Shown piece after piece: positions 22,796 to 33,621 of a stretch of DNA of 64,000 bases. A program made the position numbers and the translations under genes. The DNA is taken from NCBI GenBank assembly GCA_033002965.1, contig JAURVB010002026.1:1-64000 (forward strand), read 5' to 3'. This DNA is from Piper betle. Lineage: Eukaryota > Streptophyta > Magnoliopsida > Piperales > Piperaceae. Under the pieces are notes generated by a model, which did not search any database, was not told where the DNA came from, and saw only the letters and a program-made list of their open reading frames with translations. How positions within the stretch are numbered: the first letter of the stretch is position 1; each line of letters opens with the position of its first letter.

Positions 22796-23189
22796 CTCCA
22801 TGAGGTAAGTTATTATTTGCTGAAAACTTAAATTAAGGAGCTTGATTGAGAGAGAGCTGGAAAGTGGGAGTCTTCACATCAAGCCAAAGGTTGTTAAACG
22901 GCCTTTCAAAAAAGAAAAATTGCTAAAGTGCTTGGCATATCGGCAATTTTCTCTCCAACAAGTTCAAATAGTACGTTTTGTGGGTCGATTTGTTTTTCAC
23001 AGCTATCGTAGTGCCACCAACAAAGCTCACAAAAAATGAATCATCGTATTTGTTAAATCATCAGTAAGCTACAAATATTGCCTTGGAAAAAAAATATATA
23101 CATTTCATTTTTCGATCCTAATAAAAGAACCATATTGGAACAATTGGAAGAACGATTTAAAGGGTTAACCCAAGGTAAAAAACTGCTAA

Positions 23190-23304
23190 TGGGCCGAGTA
23201 AACGCCTCGACTTATAATGGCCGTTTCCTCCGGCCCAACTCTTCTGAAGCCCATTTTACGCTCCTCCCACCTATAAAGACCCCTTTCCACCACCGAAACC
23301 CTAG
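23190..23304 (+). promoter_or_regulatory. ribosomal-protein-type promoter of RPL26
   Basis: Upstream of the RPL26 start lie two site II-type motifs (TGGGCC at 23190-23195; GGCCCA at 23232-23237), a TATA-like CTATAAA (23271-23277) and a telobox AAACCCTA (23296-23303). The site II plus telobox pair is the known signature of plant ribosomal-protein and cell-cycle promoters. The TATA-to-ATG distance is about 100 bp. Confidence 0.75.
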
Positions 23305-23372
23305 CCCCCAACCCTCACGCCGGCGACGTCCTTCGGAAAACCGCCTCCGCCGCCATCTCCGACGCGGACGCT

Positions 23373-23822
23373 ATGAAGCAGAACCCGAGGGTGTCGAGCT
23401 CCCGGCGCAAGTGCCGCAAGGCGCACTTCACGGCGCCGTCGAGCGTCCGGCGGATCCTGATGAGCGCGCCGCTCTCCGCCGACCTCCGCAACAAGTACTC
23501 CGTCCGGTCGGTCCCTGTCCGCAAGGACGACGAGGTGCAGGTCGCCCGCGGCACTTTCAAGGGCCGCGAGGGCAAGGTGGTCCAGGTCTACCGCCGGAAA
23601 TGGGTCATCCACGTCGAACGTATCACCCGGGAGAAGGTGAACGGCTCCACCGTCAACGTCGGCATCCACCCCTCCAACGTCGTCATCACCAAGCTCAAGC
23701 TCGACAAGGATCGCAAGGCCTTGCTCGACCGGAAGGCCAAGGGCCGCGCCGCCGACAAGGGGAAGGGCAAGTTCACCGCCGAGGAGGTCGCCGCCGCGCC
23801 GTCGCTGCAGGAGGTCGATTGA
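23373..23822 (+). CDS. RPL26: 60S (uL24) ribosomal protein L26
   Basis: Cytosolic large-subunit ribosomal protein uL24/L26, which binds 23S-like rRNA near the exit tunnel. One uninterrupted exon of 149 codons, close to the 145-150 aa of plant homologues. The N-terminus [20 protein letters not shown] is the family start, followed by [15 protein letters not shown], the KOW-motif region [39 protein letters not shown] and [20 protein letters not shown]. The C-terminus is Lys/Arg-rich, then acidic (EEV...QEVD). GC content is high, as for many monocot genes. The promoter just upstream has site II and telobox elements. Intact and very likely expressed. An intronless copy could in principle be a retrocopy, but promoter motifs argue for a functional locus. 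Confidence 0.96.
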   Translation: MKQNPRVSSSRRKCRKAHFTAPSSVRRILMSAPLSADLRNKYSVRSVPVRKDDEVQVARGTFKGREGKVVQVYRRKWVIHVERITREKVNGSTVNVGIHPSNVVITKLKLDKDRKALLDRKAKGRAADKGKGKFTAEEVAAAPSLQEVD

Positions 23823-25895
23823 TGTGGGTTTGTTTCGGTTTTGATTAGTGCTTGATTATAAAAATAAAACTTTGATGTTATGAGTTAGCTTTTGTCTGTG
23901 CTATGGGAACTCGACGAAGTTTGTGTCTTTTTGAAGTTGTGATTGATGAATCTTGCCTGCCAAATGATGGGAATTGAGTATACTGGTGTTCGTTGCTGGC
24001 GAGGAGATAAGTAATCGTTTGACATTTGGATGTTCAATTTGCCTGGTTTTTATTCGTTGTTATTTGAAGCACGAAATTTGATGTGTAGGTCTAGCTTTCT
24101 TATCTACTATATGCGAATTTGATTAAAGTACGCGTTAATGTATTTCTTCTACGGAATTTGATGGAATGTGAGCAAAGTATACCTCCACAAGAGGTGGATT
24201 AAAGAGGGTCTGTGCTTTGTTTTGCTTTAATTAGTTGTTGATTGAAAAAATTGGAACTTGATGGAATTGTTGAGGGATTATATCTGGGATGTACGAATTT
24301 CATAAAAAAGTTCCGTATTTAATGAAGCTCTGTTAATGGATTTTGCATGCCATACGGTGGAATTGAGTATATTTACTACATTGATGTCAGTTCTATTGGG
24401 CTTGTGCTGTTTGTTTTCTGATACATTGTTTTGGATGGTTGTGCATGCAGCTAGTGACAAGGAAATTAATTAGCATTTCGTTGTTTGATTGCCTTGTTTT
24501 CATTAGCTCTTGATTGGAAAATGAAACTTGATGAGATGTTTAGGGTTTATGCCTGTGATGCGCGAATTTAAATGAAGTTAGCATCTTTGTGAAGTTTTGT
24601 TGTCAAATGATGGGAATTGAGTGCTATTCACTATATGGATGTCAGTTGTTGCTGATATTCAATTTATTTGGTTCGTGCTGTTTTGTTGTCAATGAATGGT
24701 GTGAATGGTAGCATTGGTAGTTACTGATGAGGAAATTAGTTAACATTAGATGTTTGATTACTCTGTTTTGATTCATTTTAGTGTAAATACTAACCATGAT
24801 CTAGCGTTTGTATATGTGATATGCTGATTTGGTAAAAGTGTGCATTTACTCTTGTTAATAAAAGGGGAGCTAAAAGTTACTCTGAAAAGCATGAAATTTA
24901 GCCAATTAAATTACAATAAAATGAAATGAAATAATCAAATATTATTGTTTATCTCTTCACTTAATTAAAGTTTATCTTTAAAATTGTTTTCTATCTCGAA
25001 AATGTCAAATTATTATAGCCCATCTCATTATCCAATAAGGGTTATCTATATTAAATCTATCTCTAACAATGGTCGTGCATGGTGCGACATCTTGCTTAAT
25101 TTTTATGAAGCTTGTTGATGAGTTTTTCTTTTTCATTGGTGGAGATTGAGTATGCTTATCTCCTGGTGATATTTCACCTATGGGGCTTCAGTTGTTTTTT
25201 TTTCAAATAATTTTTTGGTTATTAGTATTTATAGGTACTGGAAAGGAAACTAATTGATGTTAAGACATTCATTTGCCTAGTTTTAATTAGTAGTTAATTG
25301 AAATTGGAAAATTGATGGGATGGTTTATATACGTGCTTTTCCATGTTTGTGAAGTTATAGTTGATTTTTGCCCGACATTGGATGGAAATCAGGTGTATTT
25401 ATTATCGTTGCTGATGATTTTTTATGTAGGCATGGTGATCTATGGGGCTTGTGCTGTTTTGTTGTCTAATAAATTGTTTTGGATGTTGGTATCTGTAGTT
25501 ACTGACGAGGAAACTACAATGTGCAGATATGTCAGTTAAACTACTTGATAGAATGGTCTGGCTTTTAATACCTACAATGTTTAAATTTGATTAAATTATG
25601 TGTATTTATGAAGTTCTATTAATGATATTTGCTGTTAAATGGTGAGAATTGACTACAAGATCGTCTTTGTTTATGGTTATTTTTATATTTTGGTATGGTG
25701 TTATGTGCCTCGTTTTGTTTTGTTGTCGTCTAATTTGTTTTGGATTGGAAGTATTCTTATTTACTGACGAGTAAGTAAAGTGGCATATAAATGTCCGATA
25801 ACCCAATTTTCATTAGTTGTTAATTGAAGCGTGATGTGTTGGCTTTTTGCATTTGAAATTCTGGTGATAAAATTTACCTGCCAAATGAAGGAAAT
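23823..25895 (+). repeat. degenerate ~250-bp tandem repeat array starting in the RPL26 3' UTR
   Basis: Directly after the RPL26 stop codon the same ordered motifs recur: TTTTNATTAGTNNTTGATTG, AANCTTGATG, TTNTGAAGTT, CAAATGATGGGAATTGAGTA, TTGTGCTGTTTTGTTGTC, TTGTTTTGGATG and ACTGACGAGGAAAT. The GGGAATTGAGTAT-type motif is found at about 23966, 24357, 24606, 25140, 25378, 25637 and 25882, mostly 240-260 bp apart with two larger gaps. The gap at about 24785-25100 holds unrelated AT-rich sequence, possibly a MITE. No coding capacity is evident; the first unit overlaps the presumed RPL26 3' UTR. Confidence 0.75.
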
Positions 25896-28524
25896 TGGAA
25901 TCGTTTAGATATGTTGCCTGTTTTGTTCAAAATTTAATTTACTGTGTCTAAAATTGCCTATTTTGAAACATGTGAGGAACCAGGGAAAATAGTGAACGTA
26001 ATTGTGATGTATTGTGGTCATTCGCACGGTTAGTTGCTTGTAAAGTGCGTGGAAGGATGTGGTTGTGTACGCAGTGAATTTGGTTACTTGGTCTTGATCC
26101 AGCAAGCAATGCAATTAAGTCTATTTTTGAAGCTCTTCTGAGATGTTTGTTGGATTTTTGGGTGTGTGATAAATTTAGTATGATTTCTATGAGGAAAATT
26201 GTGATGGAGCCCAATATTGAACGATAGAAGTATAGTTGTAAAATTGAGCTTTACAAAGTGGCGTTTACATGGAAACTTTGTATAGTCGATTGGCTGCCCA
26301 GGCCAGAACACAGTTCTTTGTAAAAATAGGTATTGGTTAGTCTCTTCAACGCCATCACCTTAAACGTGCAATGACATAGATCATGCGATGCCCCTGCCAG
26401 ATTTGACGCTTTGTGTAGAGCATGCCAGCATTCAGCTTTAAAAAGCTCACGACGTTGGTGATTGCCACCCATTTTTTGTCTGGAAAGTAACCATACTCTT
26501 CAAGTCTGGTAACAACAATTCTATTTTGTTCCTCTTGAGCTTGATGTAATGTAGAGTATGCATACAAAGGCCAGTTAATTAGTTCAGCAGCTCCTGCAAA
26601 TCCATTTTTTAAATGTTGACCCAGAATCTGCATGAAGATGGTGTAAATAAGGCGAGTTGATTTTCAACAAAAAGCCGATGTTGAAACAGAATAGAAGAGT
26701 CGTGACTTCCTTCTTCAACAGATATAATCTCATCAAATTAGGCTATTTGTGTAAAATATATAAAAATCATTAAAGGTTTTAACACCTCACAGTTGCAAAT
26801 CATAAGCAAGTGGTTATTTACGTTAAAAAAGTTTTATTTATCTTCGTACCCATGTAGATATTAACTATCTTGCTTAATTATGATTGGATTTTAAAGCCAA
26901 GTCTTACATCTTGACCTCTTAGTAGTTTTTTTTATTCATTCACCCGTCTAAATTATATGGCTGTAATTTTTTAATATAGACAAAAATACTTTATCATCAA
27001 CTGTCATTCTAATCTAATGACAGACATTAAGTCAACTTACATAAAAATATCAGCTACCAAGCTGATACTAATTATGCGAATTATAAGTATTAAAGGGATT
27101 TTAAACTTTATTTTAACAGTCGTTCTAGCATTTCAAGCTCATTTCAGTGGAGCATTGGAAGTTCCAAATTCAACAACAATAGTACTGTTGCCAACGCATT
27201 TGGGACCCTCACCATTGACATTAGAGTTTGATGAAAAATTAGTTAACATGGTTTGTCGATTTCAATGATAAATATTAATACATTCCTCACAATTATTTTA
27301 TGGTCAAGGCAGATCCTTGGCCATCCATTTATGTCACCATTTTGTCAAACTTGTGCAGTGTACCAACATATATTGGCTTTGACAGTATTTCAGCTCCCAC
27401 CCACCTTTTCCCCAAGTTGCACTATATTTATATATATGTACACTTCCACCAAAATCATATTATTCGATTGTTTTAAAATTCTTTTTTATTCTAAAAACTC
27501 TCTAAACCAACTCAATTTTGTGGCTCACTGAATTAAACTCCATAGACAACTCCACATTAACCAACTTAGTATTTAACTCTCTGAATCATATTATAAAAAT
27601 TAACAAAACATGTTAATTTTCGTTTAGATTTGCTAAATGAATATTTTTAATTAATATATATCATGCATTTATCAATTTTAAGTGGTCGTAAAAATAATAT
27701 ATACTAATTTTATATAACTTTTTATTTACATAATTAAAAATTTAATATAAACAACTCTAAACCAACTAGGAATTGACTCTACTCTATGACATACTAAATC
27801 GAGTACGAATTTCGTTCTTTTAAACCATGCATTATGCTCATATAATAGTATGCATGAATATTTATTTATGTACTTGTGTAGTTAAGCACAGACTTGTTCC
27901 AAAATTAGGGTAATTGATTGCACAGTAACAAGGAAAAATAATGGGAAGGAAAGGGATGACACGTGTTTAACGAGGCTTAATTGGCAATGAACCTAGCTAT
28001 TACTCCTAGTTAAACTAGGAATTCTATTATCTAAACAACCAAGAAGTACATGTCTCATATATAACTCCTTAGTCTCCCCATGAACTTTAAATACAATATT
28101 GGCAACAACCTAATAGCAAAAATTTAAATATAACACTCAAAAATGTAAAACAAGCAATGAAAATTAAATTTTGACAAAAAGTATCTATGGAGGGCATGCC
28201 CTTAATTGGGAGCCATTTACTTGCACTTAAAAATTATTTTCTATTTTATACAGTATAAAATTAGTAACTAAAAAATAATACTCTTTAAGGCTTACATATT
28301 CACAACTCCACCTTGATCATGTATATCAGATTAAACCTCACCAAATGCAAAGTACACTACATAAAAATTTCACTGCGTTTCTAAAATGCGGCGTTCACAT
28401 GAATTGCTCAGTCTTTTCCTTGTAGGAATTGTTTCAACAATATCAGACATGGGCAAGCCTTCAAATTATTTATATATGTCTTCCCCAAAATATGCTTTGA
28501 ATTGTAGTTGCAGAATGTTGCACA
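25896..28524. other. spacer with one unrecognised reading-frame fragment
   Basis: Mostly AT-rich with no known gene. On the minus strand, 26628-26355 follows a splice-acceptor-like TTCATGCAG and reads QILGQHLKNGFAGAAELINW, then PLYAYSTLHQAQEEQNRIVV and RLEEYGYFPDKKWV for about 90 codons. An overlapping frame (26472-26251) reads RRELFKAECWHALHKASNLA. This has protein-like composition, unlike its surroundings, but I do not recognise a family; it may be an exon fragment or pseudogene piece. Nothing else is supportable to 28524. Confidence 0.35.
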
Positions 28525-29181
28525 TAGGGGTGAACATGGTTTGGTATTTCGGTTCGGTGCTAGTTGGTTTGGTTGTAATTTGATTGAATCTGAAAATCAA
28601 CCAAATCTTAGTTTAATCGGTTTGGTTGGTTTTCAATAGAAACCAATCAAACCAAATAAACCAATAAATAGAAAAATCTTGTTTATATCACTTTTTTCCA
28701 TACGTGTGTCTTTATTTCTAGTTATTATCATGATATATAATAAAGTTTAATAAAATAATTATTTTGGTTTAATTTATTGAAAATAATTTATTTATGTATG
28801 TGTAAGAAATAAAATTTTAATATATTATATATTGTGTACATACTATTCAATGCCCTAAATTAAAACATTATTTATGCAAATTTTTGTGACAAGTTTGTAA
28901 TTATCCCCTAAATGTGTACTAATAATTTTTTATTTTATAAATAAAATTTAAGAATAATTAAAATAAAACTAAAGAATGAACAATACTAATAATATAAAAT
29001 ATTATTTATCATTTTAGTTAGTTTGGTAAGAATTATGTTAAAACCAAGCCAAACTGAATCGAATTAATTCGGTTTGGCTATCTATTACAATTTAGTTTTT
29101 TTTATTAACCAAACTAATTTAATTCGATTAATTAGGTAAGTAATTCAAACCGACCAAATGATCGGCCTTTGCACACCTCTA
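28525..29181. mobile_element. hAT-like miniature element relic
   Basis: Starts TAGGGGTGAACATGGTTTGG and ends with the inverse of TAGAGGTGTGCAAAGGCCGA. Subterminal parts repeat GGTTTGGTTNGG / AACCAAACC-type motifs, as in other plant hAT derivatives with TAGNGGTG ends. I found no target duplication, so the borders are approximate. The interior is AT-rich and noncoding. Confidence 0.5.
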
Positions 29182-30393
29182 TCACTAAACGACCAAATGA
29201 TGCAGCTCTCGTTTGTCTTTAGACAGTCCTTTCCATGGACGTTGTCTTCCAACGTGGTCTAATCTTTGAACTTTCTCATGCTACCGTTTTTCGCCTTTGA
29301 AAATCGCATATAAAACAACCAAACGACCTGCTATTTGGTACAAGTATATAACCAGACAAAGAGCCCATATCAATCATTCTATCGTAGTTCAATCCTTTGA
29401 TATTTTAATGCATCAACTTCTAGTTTTTAATAGGGTTTTGTGTGTGAAGTGAATGGTGTCTTGGTGTACTTGCTGCCTTGCTTGATCTCGCTAAATGAAG
29501 ATCAAAGTCTTCGTTTGCAAACTCTTTTACGGTCTGGAAAGGAGCACTGACAATCTGTCATGGGAAAAGGACCAGAAATTCTTTTATGTGAGGATTATTT
29601 GGCCATGGTGCTTCATATATATATTATAAATAGGTTGCATTATTCCCATGAATAATAACATTGATTTAATTCCCATGAATGAATTCTTAGCCCCATGCAA
29701 AAAATAATAATCAATATGCATACACAAGAAAACAGACAGATGAAAGAAAGAAAATAAATCAATTTTAAGAGAAAAAGGCCCTTAATTTGCATGGCTCGAA
29801 ATGAGATAAGGGCGTTGAATTTGATTTTTTTATTTTTATTTTTGATTTAATATTGAGACAAAAATAAAACATGCCATTAAGGTATTAAGAAGAACTGAGC
29901 ATGAACTTCTTCGATTTTGTTGCGAGTCTTCTCTGCATTAATCAGCATCAGACAACTTGGACTTCATCATTATCTCATTGGACAAAAATATTTTTTTAAA
30001 AAAAGATAAAAATATTAAATTAATTAGAGGAAGTAATCGAAATGTTTCTTCCAATCTTATGTCATTTTGTTCCTTGAAAAGTTTTTTTAAATCACCAATT
30101 TAACATTAATCATAAAACAAATCAATTGATGGTCATCAATGGATCATTGTGCTGCCGACCAAAACCTTACCAGGAGTTGGCGATATTGACGATGATGATG
30201 ATGTTGATAACGAGGCTAGTTGAGAGATTTCTCGTTCATGGATAACATAAACATAATACAAACATGATGATATGGATAATGCACTGCAAATTAAAATACA
30301 CCATTTGCCCATAATTTATAATCCACATATTCCAATAATTAATCAATAGTCTATATTGTTGTGACAGATGAATGCATGTATTTATACGAAATA

Positions 30394-30425
<32 letters not shown>

Positions 30426-32644
30426 CTGTTAGAAATGGTCTTCACAACATACTTAATGTTCTTTCCATTTTCAATGGTAAAAAAAAAAAAGTTAATACTC
30501 ACCAAATTAAACTAGAGATTAGGGGGAGAATATGAATAGCTTTTGGGGTTTAAAATTTAAGGTTTAGAGGCTCTTAAGGAGTGAAAGGAAGACCACACCT
30601 TGCAAAATCATCTCAAGTTGCTAGTCTACAATATCTTTACAAACTTCAAAGGAGGTGCAATTGGAAGCATACCTAAGTCACAAAGTTCACACTTAGTCTA
30701 GCTCACATCTTTCTCCATGCTTCTCAAACTGTTCATATAGCAGTACCTATTTGCTTTTTGCTGCCCATGATGAGTCCAAACTGACCTTTCCACTCATCGG
30801 TTTTGTTTGGACGTTATACTCCCCATCACTACCTGACCCATATAGGCAGCCGTATAGTTTCTTCAACCCAGGAATGTCAAGCACAGTTTTGCACGAATAC
30901 ACACTCTATGGACTAAACAACTTGCTCCAAGCCTTGAATCATTGAACTGTGCAGCCCCGTCTTGATTGATATGGAACATGAATGTTAATAGAGATAAGAA
31001 TGTTAGGTGTGGGAATTGCCAAGCAAGTAGTACCTCTCCGTGTTTGGGTGATCTTGTATTTGGAACAAAAGACATTAGGGAATGTGCTAGCTGCAAAATT
31101 ATTGGACAGTTTAATATAATTGTTCAACCTATATAACAGTAAAAATGCAATAATATACAACTAACACAAGAAAATATGACTAAGTTTTGGAGATCTCGCT
31201 CAATGTGATCCAGTCGACCCAGTGGATCACAAGAAACCAAGTATCTGGCCAAGAATTAATAATCGAGCTCTAAAAAAGGATTCTTTTGATAAATGTATAT
31301 GTCTATCTTTTCGTGGGCAGGGCAGTACTAACAAGGATTCTGAATCTGCGAGCAGAAAAGGAAGGAAGTACCATCATTTTACCATGAAAAGTTTGAACCT
31401 TGGTGAAAGTGTGAAACTTAAAAACCTTATCTGGTGAGAAAACTCCACAGCCGACATGCAGCTCTATTTCACACACACCCATCCTTCTCGGGAGCACCAG
31501 CGAATTAAACGATGCCAATTTATGCTTTTTCTTTGATAGTTTGATTTGTTTATGTAGCCATATTCTTTGTGTGCAATGATAGTTGCTACTTGCTGGGAAG
31601 CAGTTAAAACCAGGAAACTGTTCCAACTCTCAACCAGATTAAATCTAAAACCAACACCTGGTTTTGTGCAAGTGGGCAGTCTTCATCTGTCTTCGCAATT
31701 TGATGCAAACAAGACCAGCATTTACACCCCATATTGGTCACCAGGTCAAGCCTTCTGATGCCACTTGCTATACGCCATGTCATGAGCTTTATCTGTTCAA
31801 ATATTTGCACTTGGATTTAGCTACAGAGAACTCTAAATCTCTTCTAATCTCACCATCCCATATCCACCATCTTAAATGAGCTTCAAAGGGAGTAAATTTG
31901 GTAAAAGGGAAGACAACCAATTTGTGGACTTGGGCAGGCAGAACTTGAAGGAACAAAGGCAGACCACACAGGAAAGCACAAGTCAATGTCGAGCAAAGAT
32001 GGAAATTGAACCTGGGCAATTTAACAAAGCCAGCTTGAAAGGAGCAGGGCCAATATTGCCCTTCACATTTCATCCATCAAGCAAAGGAATAGTCTTATAA
32101 GATGAGCTCGCTCGTTTGTGTCTATGCCCCTCTCAACTTGTGGGTCAAAGCAAAGGAATAATCCGGGTGGGTAGGATATTATCCAAAACCAACCCTAACT
32201 TAGGTGGGGGTACGAGCCAAAGCAGTAAGCAACAAAGGTCAGGGGTGATGAACAATGCAAAGATGTAAAAAGTGTAACACTTCCAACTTGGCCCCAACCA
32301 ACTCTTTCCCACAAGATTTGACTCTGGCCACACTCGTTGGACATGAATCTTCCAACCCCTCCCCATGAGTTGACTCTTACTCTTCCCCCATGTCCTACTC
32401 TCTTCGCCTCCAATTCAAACCCCCCATCCTCCCATCATCAATCAGTGTGGAAAGGAGATAGATATATCAAATTCCTCTCCAATACATACATGTGTATATA
32501 TACATGCCATAATCTCAATCTTCCTACTCCAGGGAAGAAAACCCACTTCCAGATTTTTCTTGTCTTCCACCTCTAATGAACGATAACACAGCTAACAAGC
32601 AGCTGCTTGTGCTGGTCTGTGCTCAAGAAATTAGTGTGCAAAGC
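29182..32644. other. intergenic region, RAV promoter side at right
   Basis: No gene recognised in 3.4 kb. A (TA)n tract is at 30400-30424. Several open frames of 60-107 codons between 30750 and 32370 lack family resemblance and overlap on both strands. Near the RAV gene a TATATATA at 32495-32502, about 145 bp upstream of the ATG at 32645, and a CT-rich leader (32515-32575) are a plausible promoter and 5' UTR. Confidence 0.35.
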
Positions 32645-33621
32645 ATGGATGGTAGCTGCATTGACGACAGCTCCAGCAACTCCTCGACCATGTCCATGGA
32701 GAAGAAGCAGGTGCTCGACGTCGGAGGGGAGGCGGAGTCGGGGAGGAAGCTGCCGTCGTCCAAGTTCAAGGGGTGGTGCCTCAGCCCAATGGCCGGTGGG
32801 GGGCGCAGATCTACGAGAAGCACCAGCGGGTGTGGCTGGGCACCTTCAATGGCGAGACCGAGGCCGCCCGGGCCTACGACGCCGCGGCGCAGCGCTTCCG
32901 CGGCTGCGACGCCATCACCAACTTCACCCCCTGGCCCGCCGGGCCGCCGCCGGCGACGCCGACGCCGACTCGGAGGCCTTGTTCATCAACTCCCGCTCCA
33001 AGGCCGAGATCGTCGACATGCTTCGCAAGCACACCTACCTCGAGGAGCTCCAGCACAGCCGCCGGAGTCTCGTTGCCGGCGCCGCCGGCGACCGCGGGCG
33101 GCAGAGCTCGCTGGAAAAACAGAGGGCCCTGCTCTTCGACAAGGTCGTCACACCCAGCGACGTCGGCAGGCTCAACCGGCTGGTCATACCCAAGCAGCAC
33201 GCCGAGAAGCACTTCCCATTGCAGATTGGGATACCTTGCAAGGGCCTCCTCCTCAACTTCGAGGACAGCTTCGGCAAGGTGTGGAGGTTTCGGTACTCGT
33301 ATTGGAACAGTAGCCAGAGCTACGTGCTCACCAAGGGGTGGAGCAGGTTCGTGAAGGAGAAGAACCTCAAGGCCGGCGATGTGGTGAGCTTCTCCAAGTC
33401 CACCGGCGACGACATGCAGCTGTACATTGATTGGAAGCAGAGGAGCGGCCAGCCGCCGGCGACCATGGTGCGGCTGTTTGGGGTGGACATCGTCGGTGTA
33501 CCGGCCGGAGGTGGTGACGACGACGACGGCGGGCCGTGTGTGGGAATGGGTCGAAGAGGGTGCAGGGGATGGAGTTGGTGGGGTTGAGCATTGCAAGAAG
33601 CAATGTGTAAGAGCTTTGTGA
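32645..33621 (+). CDS. RAV: RAV-type transcription factor (AP2 + B3), frameshifted
   Basis: Nuclear AP2/B3 factor of the RAV/TEMPRANILLO group, known repressors in flowering and growth control. Single exon, as usual. The start [10 protein letters not shown] and KLPSSKFKG match the family. Then, in a second frame, the AP2 domain [51 protein letters not shown]. In a third come [20 protein letters not shown] and the complete B3 domain ([68 protein letters not shown]), then the repressor motif RLFGV. Four one-base deficits separate the frames: GGGG 32770-32773, CCCCC 32927-32931, GGG 33542-33544 and GGGG 33580-33583; after the last, [13 protein letters not shown] is the expected tail. Amino acids are otherwise well conserved. 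Either a very recent pseudogene or homopolymer errors in the assembly. Confidence 0.88.

Noticed and set aside
23078..23848. 256-codon frame overlapping RPL26
   Set aside because: Shadow of the GC-rich RPL26 exon in another frame.
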